Positions 9,480 through 18,178 of a DNA stretch of 64,000 nt are shown one piece after another. Numbering within the stretch: position 1 is the stretch's first letter; each line of letters opens with the position of its first letter. A model generated the notes under the pieces. It saw only the letters and a program-made list of their open reading frames with translations. It made no database searches and was not told the DNA's origin. Origin of the DNA: Bradyrhizobium sp. AUGA SZCCT0283 (GTDB lineage: Bacteria; Pseudomonadota; Alphaproteobacteria; Rhizobiales; Xanthobacteraceae); contig NZ_JAFCLU010000013.1 in NCBI RefSeq assembly GCF_018130385.1, forward strand, positions 1-64,000, in the 5' to 3' direction. The position numbers were made by a program, and so were the translations under genes.

Positions 9480-10378
9480 GCGGCGGCTGCGAAATGGAAG
9501 AGGTACCGACGAACGTTCTCTGTGGCGAACGGTGCCATCTTGGCGAGGGACCAACCTACGACGCGACCACCGAAACGGCCTGGTGGTTTGACATCGTCGA
9601 ACGCCGGCTGTTCGAGGCGCGGCTCGACACCGGGCGGATCACCATCCATTCGCTCGATGTGATGGGGAGCGCGCTTGGGCGGATCGACGCGCATCGACAG
9701 CTCCTCGTCGCCGACGATGGCCTCTATATCCGCGAGCCGGCGGACGGGAGGATGACACTGTTCCGTCCGCTCGAAGTCGACAATGCCGCGACGCGTTCGA
9801 ACGATGCAAGGGTTCATCCGTCCGGCACCTTCTGGATCGGCACCATGGGCCGTCAGGCCGAGCGGGGGCTGGGCGCCATCTATGCGCTGCATCGCGGTGA
9901 GCTGTCGCGCCTTTATGACCAGATCACGATCCCGAACGCGATCTGCTTCTCGCCGGACGGGACTATCGGGTATTTCGCCGACACAGGGAAGAACGTGCTG
10001 TTCCGCGTCGATCTCGACGCGGCGACCGGCCTGCCGCGCGGCACGCCCGCCGCGCTGGTGACCCGGCGGGGTGACGGCGGCATCGACGGCGCGGTGGTCG
10101 ATGCCGACGGATTGATCTGGAATGCGCGCTGGGGCGGCGGCTGCATCGATGTTTACAGCCCGCAAGGCGAGCATCTGCGCACGCTGCGCGTCCCGGCACG
10201 GCAGGCGAGTTGTCCTGCCTTTGTCGGGCAGGATTTCTCACGCCTGCTCGTTACCTCGGCCTGGCAGGGGATGGCGGAGGATGCGAAACGCGCTGATCCC
10301 GATCATGGCCGCACCTTCGTGCTCGATGTTGCCGCGCACGGCCGTCCTGAACCAGACGTAAAACTTGCAACGGGTTGA
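9476..10378 (+). CDS. SMP-30/gluconolactonase-family sugar lactonase
   Basis: Metal-dependent lactonase predicted to hydrolyse galactono- or arabinono-1,4-lactone made by the upstream dehydrogenase. The 300-aa beta-propeller protein has the usual SMP-30 features: HLGEGPTYD with the metal-binding Glu near residue 23, SNDARVHPSGTFWIGTMG, IPNAICFSPDG and IDGAVVDADGLIWNARWGGG, which contribute the Asn and Asp metal ligands. It is last in the chain of genes joined by ATGA overlaps from ytfR onward. A dehydratase and aldolase to finish galactonate breakdown are not in this window. Confidence 0.87.
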   Translation: MSGGCEMEEVPTNVLCGERCHLGEGPTYDATTETAWWFDIVERRLFEARLDTGRITIHSLDVMGSALGRIDAHRQLLVADDGLYIREPADGRMTLFRPLEVDNAATRSNDARVHPSGTFWIGTMGRQAERGLGAIYALHRGELSRLYDQITIPNAICFSPDGTIGYFADTGKNVLFRVDLDAATGLPRGTPAALVTRRGDGGIDGAVVDADGLIWNARWGGGCIDVYSPQGEHLRTLRVPARQASCPAFVGQDFSRLLVTSAWQGMAEDAKRADPDHGRTFVLDVAAHGRPEPDVKLATG

Positions 10379-10491
10379 TGGAGGAAGACGAGGCGCGCGC
10401 AAACGCGCAGAATGACTGAGTTTCAAGAGCCGCATTCAGCGGTCTGACGATCCAGGAACCATAGATCCTCGATGATCAAAGGGAGTGAAGC

Positions 10492-11565
10492 ATGACTAAT
10501 CTGAAGACTACATTGTCGGCCGTTGCGCTGGCAGCAACTATGGCCGCAGCGGCGGTGACCGGCGCTTACGCCCAGAGCAAGGGAACCGTCGGCATCGCCA
10601 TGCCGACCAAATCGTCGGCACGCTGGATCGACGATGGCAACAACATCGTCAAAATCCTGAAGGAGCGCGGCTACGGCACCGACCTGCAATATGCCGAGGA
10701 CGACATTCCGAATCAGCTCTCGCAGGTCGAGAACATGGTGACCAAGGGCGCCAAGGTGCTGGTGATCGCGGCGATCGACGGCACCACGCTGTCGGACGTG
10801 CTGAAGCAGGCCAAGGCCAAGGGGATCACGGTCATCGCCTATGATCGATTGATCCGTGACACGCCCAATGTCGACTACTACGCCACTTTCGACAATTTCC
10901 AGGTCGGCGTGCTGCAGGCGCAGTCGATCGAGCAGGGGCTCGGGCTGAAGGAAGGCAAGGGGCCGTTCAATATCGAATTGTTCGGCGGCTCGCCGGACGA
11001 CAACAACGCCTACTTCTTCTACAATGGCTCGATGTCGGTGCTGCAGCCCTATATCGACAGCGGCAAGCTGGTGATCGGCAGCGGCCAGAAGGGCATGGAC
11101 AAGGTTTCGACCCTGCGCTGGGACGGCGCCACCGCCCAGGCACGCATGGACAACCTCCTGAGCGCATTCTACGGCCGCAAGCGGGTCGATGCGGTGCTCT
11201 CTCCCTATGACGGCCTGTCCATCGGCATTCTCTCTTCGCTGAAGGGCGTCGGCTATGGCAGCGGCAACATGCCGATGCCGGTCGTCAGCGGCCAGGATGC
11301 CGAGGTGCCGTCGATCAAGTCGATGCAGCGCGGTGAGCAGTATTCGACCATCTTCAAGGATACCCGCGATCTCGCCCGCGTCACCGCCGACATGGTGGAC
11401 GCCGCCCTCAGCGGCAAGGAAGTGACCGTCAACGACACCAAGACCTACAACAACGGCGTCAAGGTGGTACCCTCCTATCTCCTGAAGCCTGTCGTCGTCG
11501 ACAAGAGCAACTGGGAGAAGGTGCTGATCGACGGCGGCTACTACAAGCGTTCGCAGTTCGACTGA
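10492..11565 (+). CDS. chvE: Multiple sugar-binding periplasmic protein ChvE
   Basis: Periplasmic aldose-binding protein feeding the GguA/GguB importer. The 357-aa product has a signal peptide ending at AYA (about residue 27) and then follows Agrobacterium ChvE closely: [71 protein letters not shown] and [11 protein letters not shown]. In Agrobacterium ChvE binds arabinose, galactose, glucose and others and also works with VirA; only the transport role is supported here. An AAAGGGAGTG ribosome site precedes the ATG. The gene begins 113 nt after the lactonase gene, so it may have its own promoter. Confidence 0.94.
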   Translation: MTNLKTTLSAVALAATMAAAAVTGAYAQSKGTVGIAMPTKSSARWIDDGNNIVKILKERGYGTDLQYAEDDIPNQLSQVENMVTKGAKVLVIAAIDGTTLSDVLKQAKAKGITVIAYDRLIRDTPNVDYYATFDNFQVGVLQAQSIEQGLGLKEGKGPFNIELFGGSPDDNNAYFFYNGSMSVLQPYIDSGKLVIGSGQKGMDKVSTLRWDGATAQARMDNLLSAFYGRKRVDAVLSPYDGLSIGILSSLKGVGYGSGNMPMPVVSGQDAEVPSIKSMQRGEQYSTIFKDTRDLARVTADMVDAALSGKEVTVNDTKTYNNGVKVVPSYLLKPVVVDKSNWEKVLIDGGYYKRSQFD

Positions 11566-11572
11566 ACGGAAC

Positions 11573-11600
11573 GGCGGCGCCGGCGATCACCGGCGCCGCC
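11573..11600 (+). other. Intercistronic stem-loop after chvE
   Basis: Perfect 11-bp arms GGCGGCGCCGG (11573-11583) and CCGGCGCCGCC (11590-11600) enclose the 6-nt loop CGATCA, eight bases after the chvE stop. No T-run follows. A hairpin between a binding-protein gene and its ATPase gene commonly protects the upstream message and lowers downstream expression. Confidence 0.6.
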
Positions 11601-11654
11601 ACCTGCCTGTATGCGACCGCAGCGAGATAGACAGACAATGGATGTGATGGCGCG

Positions 11655-13217
11655 ATGACCGCAATTCTCGAAATGCGCGGCGTAAGCAAGAGTTTTTCCG
11701 GCGTGCAGGCCCTGCGCGATGTGAACTTTACGGTGGAGGCGGGACAGATCCATGCGCTGGTCGGCGAAAATGGCGCCGGTAAGTCGACCCTGATGAAGGT
11801 TCTCAGCGGCGTCTATCCCTACGGCGATTATGAGGGCAGCATCATCTTCGACGGCGAGGAGCGGCGCTTTCGTGACGTCAATGATTCCGAAGCGCTCGGC
11901 ATCATCATCATCCACCAGGAACTGGCGCTGATTCCTTTGATGTCGATCGCGGAGAACATCTTCCTGTCGCATCCGCCGTCGCGTCTTGGCGTGATCGACC
12001 GCGATACGGTCTACCGCCGGACCCAGGAACTGCTCGCCCAGGTCGGCCTCACCGAGATGCCCGATACGCTGGTGACGGACCTCGGCGTCGGCAAGCAGCA
12101 ATTGGTTGAAATCGCCAAGGCCTTGTCCAAGCGTGTGCGACTATTGATCCTCGACGAGCCGACCGCCAGTCTGAACGAGAACGACAGCGCTGCATTGCTG
12201 GATCGCCTGCTTGCGTTCCGCGCCCAGGGCATCGCCTCGATCCTGATCTCGCACAAATTGTCGGAGGTGGCCCGCGTCGCCGACCGGATCACGGTGCTGC
12301 GCGACGGCCGCACGGTCGACAGCATCGATTGCCGGGCCGAGCCGGTGGAAGAGGACCGGATCATCCGCAGCATGGTCGACCGCGACCTTGCCCATCGCTT
12401 TCCGCAACGCACGGCCACGATCGGGACACCGGTCTTCGCCGTCCAGGACTGGACGGTGTATCACCCGCAACATCGGGAACGCCGTGTGATCAAGGGCGTG
12501 GATTTCGAGGTCCGGCGCGGCGAGGTGGTCGGGATCGCCGGGCTGATGGGGGCCGGCCGTACCGAATTCGCCATGAGCCTGTTCGGCCGTGCCTGGGGAG
12601 ACCGGATCAGCGGACGTGTCTGGCTCGATGGAAGGGAAGTCAACCTGTCGAGTGTGGCGGCGGCAATCGATGCCGGCCTCGCTTACGTCACCGAGGATCG
12701 CAAGCAGCTTGGCCTGATCCTGGACAGCGACGTCCGCAAGAACATCACGCTGGCAAGCCTCGGCCGCGTGGCGCGGCAGGGCATCATCGATGACATGTCC
12801 GAATTGCGCGTTGCAAGCGACTATCGCAACCGGATGCGGATCCGCTGTTCCGATGTTTATCAGGAGACCGGCCAACTCTCCGGCGGCAACCAGCAGAAGG
12901 TGGTGCTGTCGAAATGGCTGATGACCGATCCGAAAGTGTTAATCCTCGACGAGCCTACGCGCGGCATCGATGTCGGGGCAAAATACGAAATCTATTGTAT
13001 CATCAACGAGCTTGCCGAGGCGGGCAAGGGGGTGGTGATGATCTCGTCGGAAATGCCGGAACTGCTCGGCGTCTGCGACCGCATCTGCGTGATGAATGAT
13101 GGCGCCTTTGTCGGGGAATTCGCCGCCGCCGAGGCCACCCAGGAAAGGATCATGCGCGCCATCATGCGCAACAAGGAAATGGACAAGAAGGTACTTCAGG
13201 GAGATTTGCGGCCATGA
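11655..13217 (+). CDS. gguA: Multiple sugar ABC transporter ATP-binding protein GguA
   Basis: Double ABC-domain ATPase (520 aa) energising uptake of ChvE-bound sugars. Domain 1 has Walker A GENGAGKST, signature-like LGVGKQQLVEIAKAL and LLILDEPTASL. Domain 2 has GLMGAGRTEFAMS, LSGGNQQKVVLSKWL and VLILDEPTRGIDVG. This pattern, with MmsA/XylG-like sequence, matches GguA of rhizobia. It follows chvE by 89 nt containing the strong stem-loop and is translationally coupled to gguB by an ATGA overlap. Confidence 0.92.
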   Translation: MTAILEMRGVSKSFSGVQALRDVNFTVEAGQIHALVGENGAGKSTLMKVLSGVYPYGDYEGSIIFDGEERRFRDVNDSEALGIIIIHQELALIPLMSIAENIFLSHPPSRLGVIDRDTVYRRTQELLAQVGLTEMPDTLVTDLGVGKQQLVEIAKALSKRVRLLILDEPTASLNENDSAALLDRLLAFRAQGIASILISHKLSEVARVADRITVLRDGRTVDSIDCRAEPVEEDRIIRSMVDRDLAHRFPQRTATIGTPVFAVQDWTVYHPQHRERRVIKGVDFEVRRGEVVGIAGLMGAGRTEFAMSLFGRAWGDRISGRVWLDGREVNLSSVAAAIDAGLAYVTEDRKQLGLILDSDVRKNITLASLGRVARQGIIDDMSELRVASDYRNRMRIRCSDVYQETGQLSGGNQQKVVLSKWLMTDPKVLILDEPTRGIDVGAKYEIYCIINELAEAGKGVVMISSEMPELLGVCDRICVMNDGAFVGEFAAAEATQERIMRAIMRNKEMDKKVLQGDLRP

Positions 13218-14395
13218 CCGACAAGGCAGTTGCGCTGCCCGGGCACACCGGTTTCATCAAGAACAATTTGCGCAGTTACGGCATGCTGCTGTCGCTGTTT
13301 GCGATCATGCTGTTCTTCCAGGTCATGACCGACGGCACCCTGCTGCAGCCGCTCAACCTGACCAATCTGGTGCTGCAGAACAGCTACATCGTGATCATGG
13401 CGCTCGGCATGCTCTTGATCATCGTTACCGGTCATATCGACCTGTCGGTCGGCTCGGTCGCGGGCTTCGTCGGCGCCGTCGCCGCGGTGCTGATGGTGCG
13501 CTATCACATTGCCTATCCGCTGGCCTTCGTCGCCTGCCTGCTGGTTGGCGCGCTGATCGGCGCCGCGCAAGGCTATTGGGTTGCCTACTTCAAGATCCCG
13601 TCCTTCATCGTGACGCTGGCGGGCATGCTGGTATTCAAGGGGCTTGCGCTCGCGATCCTGGCAGGCCAGTCGGTCGGACCGTTCCCACCGACCTTCCAGA
13701 AACTGTCCTCGGGCTTCATTCCGGAACTGTTTCCCGGCGCCGGCACGCTCTATCCCACCTCGCTGTTGATCGGTGCCGTACTGGCGGTGGCTTTGGTCTA
13801 TACCAGCGCCAAGAGCCGGGCGCGGCAGGCCTCGCACGGCATCGAGGTCGAGCCCTTTGGCTTCTTCGTCGCCAAGAGCACGGTGCTGTTCGCCGCGATC
13901 GTGTTCTTCGCCGGCCTGATCGCCTCGCATCGCGGCCTGCCCAACGTGCTGGTGATCATGACGGCGCTGATCGCGCTCTATGGCTTCGTCACCACCCGCA
14001 CCGTGATCGGCCGCCACATCTATGCCATCGGCGGTAACGCCAGGGCAGCAAGCCTGTCCGGCATCAAGACCGAACGGCTGACGTTTCTGACCTTCGTCAA
14101 CATGGGGGTGCTGGCCGCACTCGCCGGCCTCGTGTTCGCCGCGCGGCTCAATACGGCGACGCCAAAGGCCGGCGCCGGCTTCGAGCTCGATGTCATCGCG
14201 GCCTGCTTTATCGGCGGCGCATCCGCCTATGGCGGTGTCGGCCGGGTCGGCGGCGCGGTGATCGGGGCCATGATCATGGGGGTCATGAACAACGGCATGT
14301 CTATCCTCGGCATCGGCATCGATTACCAGCAGGTGATCAAGGGGCTGGTGCTGCTCGGCGCCGTCTGCCTCGACGTCTATAACCAGCGCCGATAG
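13214..14395 (+). CDS. gguB: Multiple sugar ABC transporter permease GguB
   Basis: Inner-membrane permease (393 aa) partnering GguA. It contains about ten hydrophobic segments, the RbsC-family marker GMLLIIVTGHIDLSVGSVAG (about residues 69-88) and a late conserved stretch AACFIGGASAYGGVGRVGGA. It belongs to the longer XylH/GguB branch of permeases, so one gene supplies both halves of the channel. Its ATG overlaps the gguA stop. The region just after its stop joins abruptly to a broken flavoprotein gene. Confidence 0.92.
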   Translation: MTDKAVALPGHTGFIKNNLRSYGMLLSLFAIMLFFQVMTDGTLLQPLNLTNLVLQNSYIVIMALGMLLIIVTGHIDLSVGSVAGFVGAVAAVLMVRYHIAYPLAFVACLLVGALIGAAQGYWVAYFKIPSFIVTLAGMLVFKGLALAILAGQSVGPFPPTFQKLSSGFIPELFPGAGTLYPTSLLIGAVLAVALVYTSAKSRARQASHGIEVEPFGFFVAKSTVLFAAIVFFAGLIASHRGLPNVLVIMTALIALYGFVTTRTVIGRHIYAIGGNARAASLSGIKTERLTFLTFVNMGVLAALAGLVFAARLNTATPKAGAGFELDVIAACFIGGASAYGGVGRVGGAVIGAMIMGVMNNGMSILGIGIDYQQVIKGLVLLGAVCLDVYNQRR

Positions 14396-14408
14396 GGCAC
14401 CGGCGGCT

Positions 14409-14690
14409 CTGCCGGGCTTCGTTCGCATCCACGACGAGAGGACGCTGATGATGCCGGATCGCCTCGGCAACAACCGCTGCGACTCGCTGCGCAACATCGT
14501 GCGCGGTCCGAGGGGGGCGCTGTTGTTTCTCATGCCGGGCTCCGGCAGCACGCTGCGCATCAACGGCCGCGCGCATGTCTCGGCCGAGCTGGATCTGCTC
14601 GCCTCGTTCAAGATGGAGGGCAAGGCGCCGCGCACCGTCATCGTCATGACAGTGGAGGAGGTTTACTTCCAGTGCGCGCGCGGCAGACGA
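14409..14690 (+). pseudogene. Truncated PPOX-type (pyridoxamine 5'-phosphate oxidase-like) flavoprotein remnant
   Basis: Translation from about 14409 in the frame of the ATG at 14448 gives LPGFVRIHDERTLMMPDRLG, NNRCDSLRNIVRGPRGALLF, then NGRAHVS and VIVMTVEEVYFQCAR. This is the central part of FMN-binding split-barrel proteins of the PPOX (MSMEG_1061-like) family. The first 60-80 residues of that family are absent: the homology begins 14 nt after the gguB stop. After FQCAR (about 14685) the expected C-terminal stretch is lost, and the frame runs into the lysR gene end. Both ends are therefore missing and the gene is almost certainly non-functional. Identification rests on memory of the family. 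Confidence 0.68.
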
Positions 14691-14736
14691 TGTGGTGATG
14701 CGCTGATATCGCATCGCGATCTGGCAGCCGATGGTG

Positions 14737-15624
14737 TCAGGCCTGGCGGATCACCTTTTCTGCGCATTTGAGAAAGTTCCGGACCAGCGGATTGAGAGAA
14801 TCCCGGCGCCAGCAAACCGCGACGTCGATGGCATCGTCGGCGTCGAGAAAGGGCCTGAACACGACACCGGTCGGGCATCCGAGCTGGGCGCAGGCGGGAA
14901 GGATCGCCATGCCCTCTCCGGCAAGGACGAGGCTGAGCGCCGAATGCGCCGTCTCGACCCGGTTCGCGACCGGCATGCTGACCTGATGCCGCCGGAGCAG
15001 CGATGTCACAACGGAGGTCGCTGGATCCTCGGCAGGCCCGGGCAAACTGATCAGCGGGCGGCCCTGCAGCTTTCTCACCGGCACGGCCGCCGCGCGCGCC
15101 AGCTGCGAACCGGCCGGCATGGCCAGCATCAATCGCTGCTTTCCGATCGTGGAGACCTCAATCTCGCTGTGGCGAATGGCGGGCATGCACAGCGCGACAG
15201 TCACGCTGTGATCCAGCAGCCGCGCCTCACGCGTCGATGCGCTCAGTTCGATGAACTCCAGATCGACCTTGGGAAGGGACCTTCGGAGTTCCGGAACGAG
15301 CCTCGGCAACACGGCGTGGGCCAGCGCGAACATGTAGCCGACCGACAATCTTCCCCGCCGCCCCGCCGCCACCGCGCGGGCTGCCTCGAAGCCTTCAGCC
15401 GTCAGGGCCAGCGCTTCACGCGCGCGCGACAGCAAGGCGCGACCGGCCGCCGTCAGCTCCATTCCCCGCGTGCCGCGGCGAAACAGCGGGGTTCCTACTT
15501 CCGATTCCAGTTTGCGGATCTGGACCGATAATGGCGGCTGCGCCATGCGCAGGCGGACGGCCGCCCGGCCAACGCTGCGCTCTTCTGCGACGGCAACGAA
15601 ATAGCGGAGACGCCGGAGGTCCAT
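14737..15624 (-). CDS. LysR-family transcriptional regulator
   Basis: 295-aa LysR-type regulator. Residues 1-60 form the winged helix-turn-helix (MDLRRLRYFVAVAEERSVGRAAVRLRMAQPPLS), and residues about 90-290 form the substrate-binding effector domain. I chose the ATG at 15624, which gives the usual MDLRRLRYF beginning; an ATG at 15633 adds three residues and neither has a clear ribosome site. It is divergent from the amidase gene with 104 bp between the starts, so it probably regulates the amidase and perhaps the peptide-type transporter. The effector is unknown. Confidence 0.88.
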   Translation of the reverse strand: MDLRRLRYFVAVAEERSVGRAAVRLRMAQPPLSVQIRKLESEVGTPLFRRGTRGMELTAAGRALLSRAREALALTAEGFEAARAVAAGRRGRLSVGYMFALAHAVLPRLVPELRRSLPKVDLEFIELSASTREARLLDHSVTVALCMPAIRHSEIEVSTIGKQRLMLAMPAGSQLARAAAVPVRKLQGRPLISLPGPAEDPATSVVTSLLRRHQVSMPVANRVETAHSALSLVLAGEGMAILPACAQLGCPTGVVFRPFLDADDAIDVAVCWRRDSLNPLVRNFLKCAEKVIRQA

Positions 15625-15629
15625 TTTTG

Positions 15630-15648
15630 CCATACCGAACTCGTATGG
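15630..15648. promoter_or_regulatory. Candidate LysR operator
   Basis: Inverted repeat CCATAC (15630-15635) / GTATGG (15643-15648) with a 7-bp centre. It overlaps the 15633 alternative start of the lysR gene and sits in the lysR-amidase divergent region. This is a reasonable LysR autoregulation site (dyad containing T-N11-A), by position and symmetry only. Confidence 0.4.
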
Positions 15649-15728
15649 GTGAGTTGTGCGATGGTATTGGACGGAGAGTCAATCTGGATGTCATCCTTGC
15701 GTCATGCGACCCTGGGGACTTTAGCGCG

Positions 15729-17159
15729 ATGAGCGATGAATTGTGCTTCCTGCCTGCCACTGAACTTCGCGCGCGGATTGTCCGCAAGGATGTTTCACCG
15801 GTCGAGATTACGCGTGCCGTTCTTGCGCGTGCCGAGCGAATGCAGCCCGAATTGAACTGCTTCATCACGCTGTGCGGCGATCAGGCGATGGCCGAAGCGA
15901 GGAAGGCGGAGCGTGAAGTCATGGCCGGGGGGCAGCTCGGCCTGCTTCACGGCATTCCGTTCACCGTGAAAGATATTATCAACACCAAGGGGGTGCGAAC
16001 GACTTTCGGGGCGATCCCCTACAAGGACAACGTTCCTGACCATGATGCGGTCGCCGTGGCGCGAATGCGGGCAGCGGGTGCCATCCTTATAGGCAAGACC
16101 ACGACGCCGGAGTTCGGCACCAAGTGCCTGACGGATTCGCCGCTGTTCGGCCGCACACGCAATGCCTGGAGTGGCGCGCGCTCGAGCGGTGGTTCAAGCG
16201 GGGGGGCGGCGGTTGCGGTTGCCAGCGGCATCGCGCCGCTTGCCATCGCGACAGATGGCGGCGGCTCGACGCGGATTCCGGCGGCCTGCAACGGGGTGGT
16301 CGGGCTGAAGCAAAGCAACGGCGTTATTCCCCACAGTCAGGTGCAGGATGCGTTCGGCAACCAGACCTACGTGACCCCGATGACGCGCACCGTCGCAGAC
16401 ACCGCCTTGATGATGCAGGCGATATCGGGAGAAGACGCGTCCGATCCGTGGTCGATCGGATTTTCGCAATGGAATTTTGTCGAAGGATCGGCGCCAAACG
16501 GCGATCTGCGCGGGCGCAGGATTGCATTCTGCCTCGCGCCGCTCGGCCGGCCGGTTGCGGCCGATGTCGTCGCTGCATTCAAGGTCGCGCTTGCCAGGCT
16601 GGAGGCCCTCGGGGCCGAGGTCGAGGAAATGTCCGCTGACGGATTTGAGGTGGAGCCGATCTGGCGCGCCATCAATCACACCGTCTGGCGCGCGCGGTTC
16701 GAGAAGCTTGCGGCCGATCATGGCGGCGAGCTGAGCGAGACGTTCATGAAGCAACTGGCGCTGGCCACGAAGGTCAGCGGTGTTGACTATCAGCGGGCGA
16801 TGTTTGACCGTGCGGCGCTGTTCCGGCGCGTTCAGACATTGTTGCAGAGGGTCGATATTCTCGCGATGCCAACCATCACCCGAACCGCGCTTCCGATCGA
16901 CCAGGACCTGTTCGGCACGATAGAAATCGACGGGCGGGTATTCAGCGACGTGCGGCCGAGCTGGTTTCCCTGGACAATGCCGTTCAACATGACCGGTCAT
17001 CCCGCCGTCAGTCTGCCCTGCGGCTTCGATACGGACGGCCTGCCGATCGGCATCCAGTTGGTCGGGCAGTTCCGTGGAGACGTCGAATTGCTGCGCGTCA
17101 GCGCGCTGTTTGAGGCCTCGCAAGATCTTCTCGGCCGCTGGCCGAACCTGGCCAGCTAA
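15729..17159 (+). CDS. Amidase (amidase signature family)
   Basis: Cytoplasmic amide hydrolase, 476 aa. The Ser-cisSer-Lys triad is visible: Lys81 in PFTVKD, Ser156 in SSGGSSGG, and nucleophile Ser180 in TDGGGSTR, with the 24-residue Ser-Ser spacing typical of the family. The frame is open from 15531, but the ATG at 15729 begins the conserved N-terminus. It is divergent from lysR and directly upstream (68 nt) of a dipeptide-type ABC importer, suggesting that the importer brings in an amide or peptide-like compound which this enzyme splits. The substrate cannot be named; indole-acetamide, aryl amides and short peptides are all possible. Confidence 0.9.
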   Translation: MSDELCFLPATELRARIVRKDVSPVEITRAVLARAERMQPELNCFITLCGDQAMAEARKAEREVMAGGQLGLLHGIPFTVKDIINTKGVRTTFGAIPYKDNVPDHDAVAVARMRAAGAILIGKTTTPEFGTKCLTDSPLFGRTRNAWSGARSSGGSSGGAAVAVASGIAPLAIATDGGGSTRIPAACNGVVGLKQSNGVIPHSQVQDAFGNQTYVTPMTRTVADTALMMQAISGEDASDPWSIGFSQWNFVEGSAPNGDLRGRRIAFCLAPLGRPVAADVVAAFKVALARLEALGAEVEEMSADGFEVEPIWRAINHTVWRARFEKLAADHGGELSETFMKQLALATKVSGVDYQRAMFDRAALFRRVQTLLQRVDILAMPTITRTALPIDQDLFGTIEIDGRVFSDVRPSWFPWTMPFNMTGHPAVSLPCGFDTDGLPIGIQLVGQFRGDVELLRVSALFEASQDLLGRWPNLAS

Positions 17160-17227
17160 GCGAAAATGCGGCTGCCATCACACTTGATCGCTGACAAGGG
17201 ACTGGCTGCTTACAAGGGAATCGGGAC

Positions 17228-18178
17228 TTGAGCGTCTTCATTTTCCGCCGCTTTCTGACGCTGATCGCGACGCTCGTCGGCGCGTCGCTGATCATCTTTC
17301 TTGTTCTGGATGCCTTGCCTGGCAATGCTGCGCAGATGCTGATGGGCGCGGATGCCTCGCCCGATGCAGTCCGGGCGCTGATGGTCAAGCTCGGGTTGGA
17401 TCAACCGCTGCACTATCGCTACGTCCATTGGATCAAGGGGCTGCTGACGGGCGATCTCGGCAACAGCTATGCCTATGGCACGCCCGTTGCAGGATTGATC
17501 GCGGAGCGCCTCACGCTGACAATTCCGTTGGCGATCATGTCCATGTCCATGACGGCGGTGCTGGCCCTGGCTGCCGGCATCTATACGGCGGCAAATCACA
17601 ACAAGCTCGGAGATGTGGGCGTGATGTCGCTGACGCAGTTCGGCATAGCGCTTCCCAACTTCTGGTTCGCGATCCTGCTGATCCTACTGTTTTCGGTGAA
17701 GCTGCAATGGCTTTCGGCCGGCGGATTTGCGGGCTGGGACGAAAGCATCATTGCCGGATTCAAGTCGCTGCTGTTGCCCGCGATCTCGCTATCGGTGGTG
17801 CAGGCGGCGATCCTCGCGCGCGTGACGCGCTCGGCGGTGCTCGAGGTGCTGCGCGAGGATTTCGTTCGCACCGCGCGCGCCAAGGGCTTGAGCAAGCGCG
17901 ACGTATTGTGGCGGCATGTGCTGCGCAATGCGATGATCCCTGTCATGACCGTGATGGGCCTGCAATTCGCCAATCTGCTGGCGGGCACGATCGTGATCGA
18001 GAACGTGTTCTATCTGCCGGGTCTCGGCCGGCTGATCTTCCAGTCGATCGCCAATCGTGACCTGATCGTGGTGCGCAACTGCGTGATGCTGCTGGCGGCC
18101 ATCGTCGTCATCGTCAACTTCGTGGTCGATGTGCTCTATGCCTTCATCGATCCGCGCATCAAGGTACACAACCTATGA
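17228..18178 (+). CDS. Peptide/opine-type ABC transporter permease (DppB family)
   Basis: 316-aa inner-membrane permease. The first helix RRFLTLIATLVGASLIIFLVL is followed by about five more membrane segments. The EAA-like loop EVLREDFVRTARAKGLSKRD (about residues 205-224) is the ATPase contact of DppB/OppB permeases. It is first of a five-gene importer cluster after the amidase. The start codon at 17228 is not ATG but TTG, preceded by GGGAATCGGGAC; no in-frame ATG gives a complete first helix. Confidence 0.9.
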   Translation: MSVFIFRRFLTLIATLVGASLIIFLVLDALPGNAAQMLMGADASPDAVRALMVKLGLDQPLHYRYVHWIKGLLTGDLGNSYAYGTPVAGLIAERLTLTIPLAIMSMSMTAVLALAAGIYTAANHNKLGDVGVMSLTQFGIALPNFWFAILLILLFSVKLQWLSAGGFAGWDESIIAGFKSLLLPAISLSVVQAAILARVTRSAVLEVLREDFVRTARAKGLSKRDVLWRHVLRNAMIPVMTVMGLQFANLLAGTIVIENVFYLPGLGRLIFQSIANRDLIVVRNCVMLLAAIVVIVNFVVDVLYAFIDPRIKVHNL

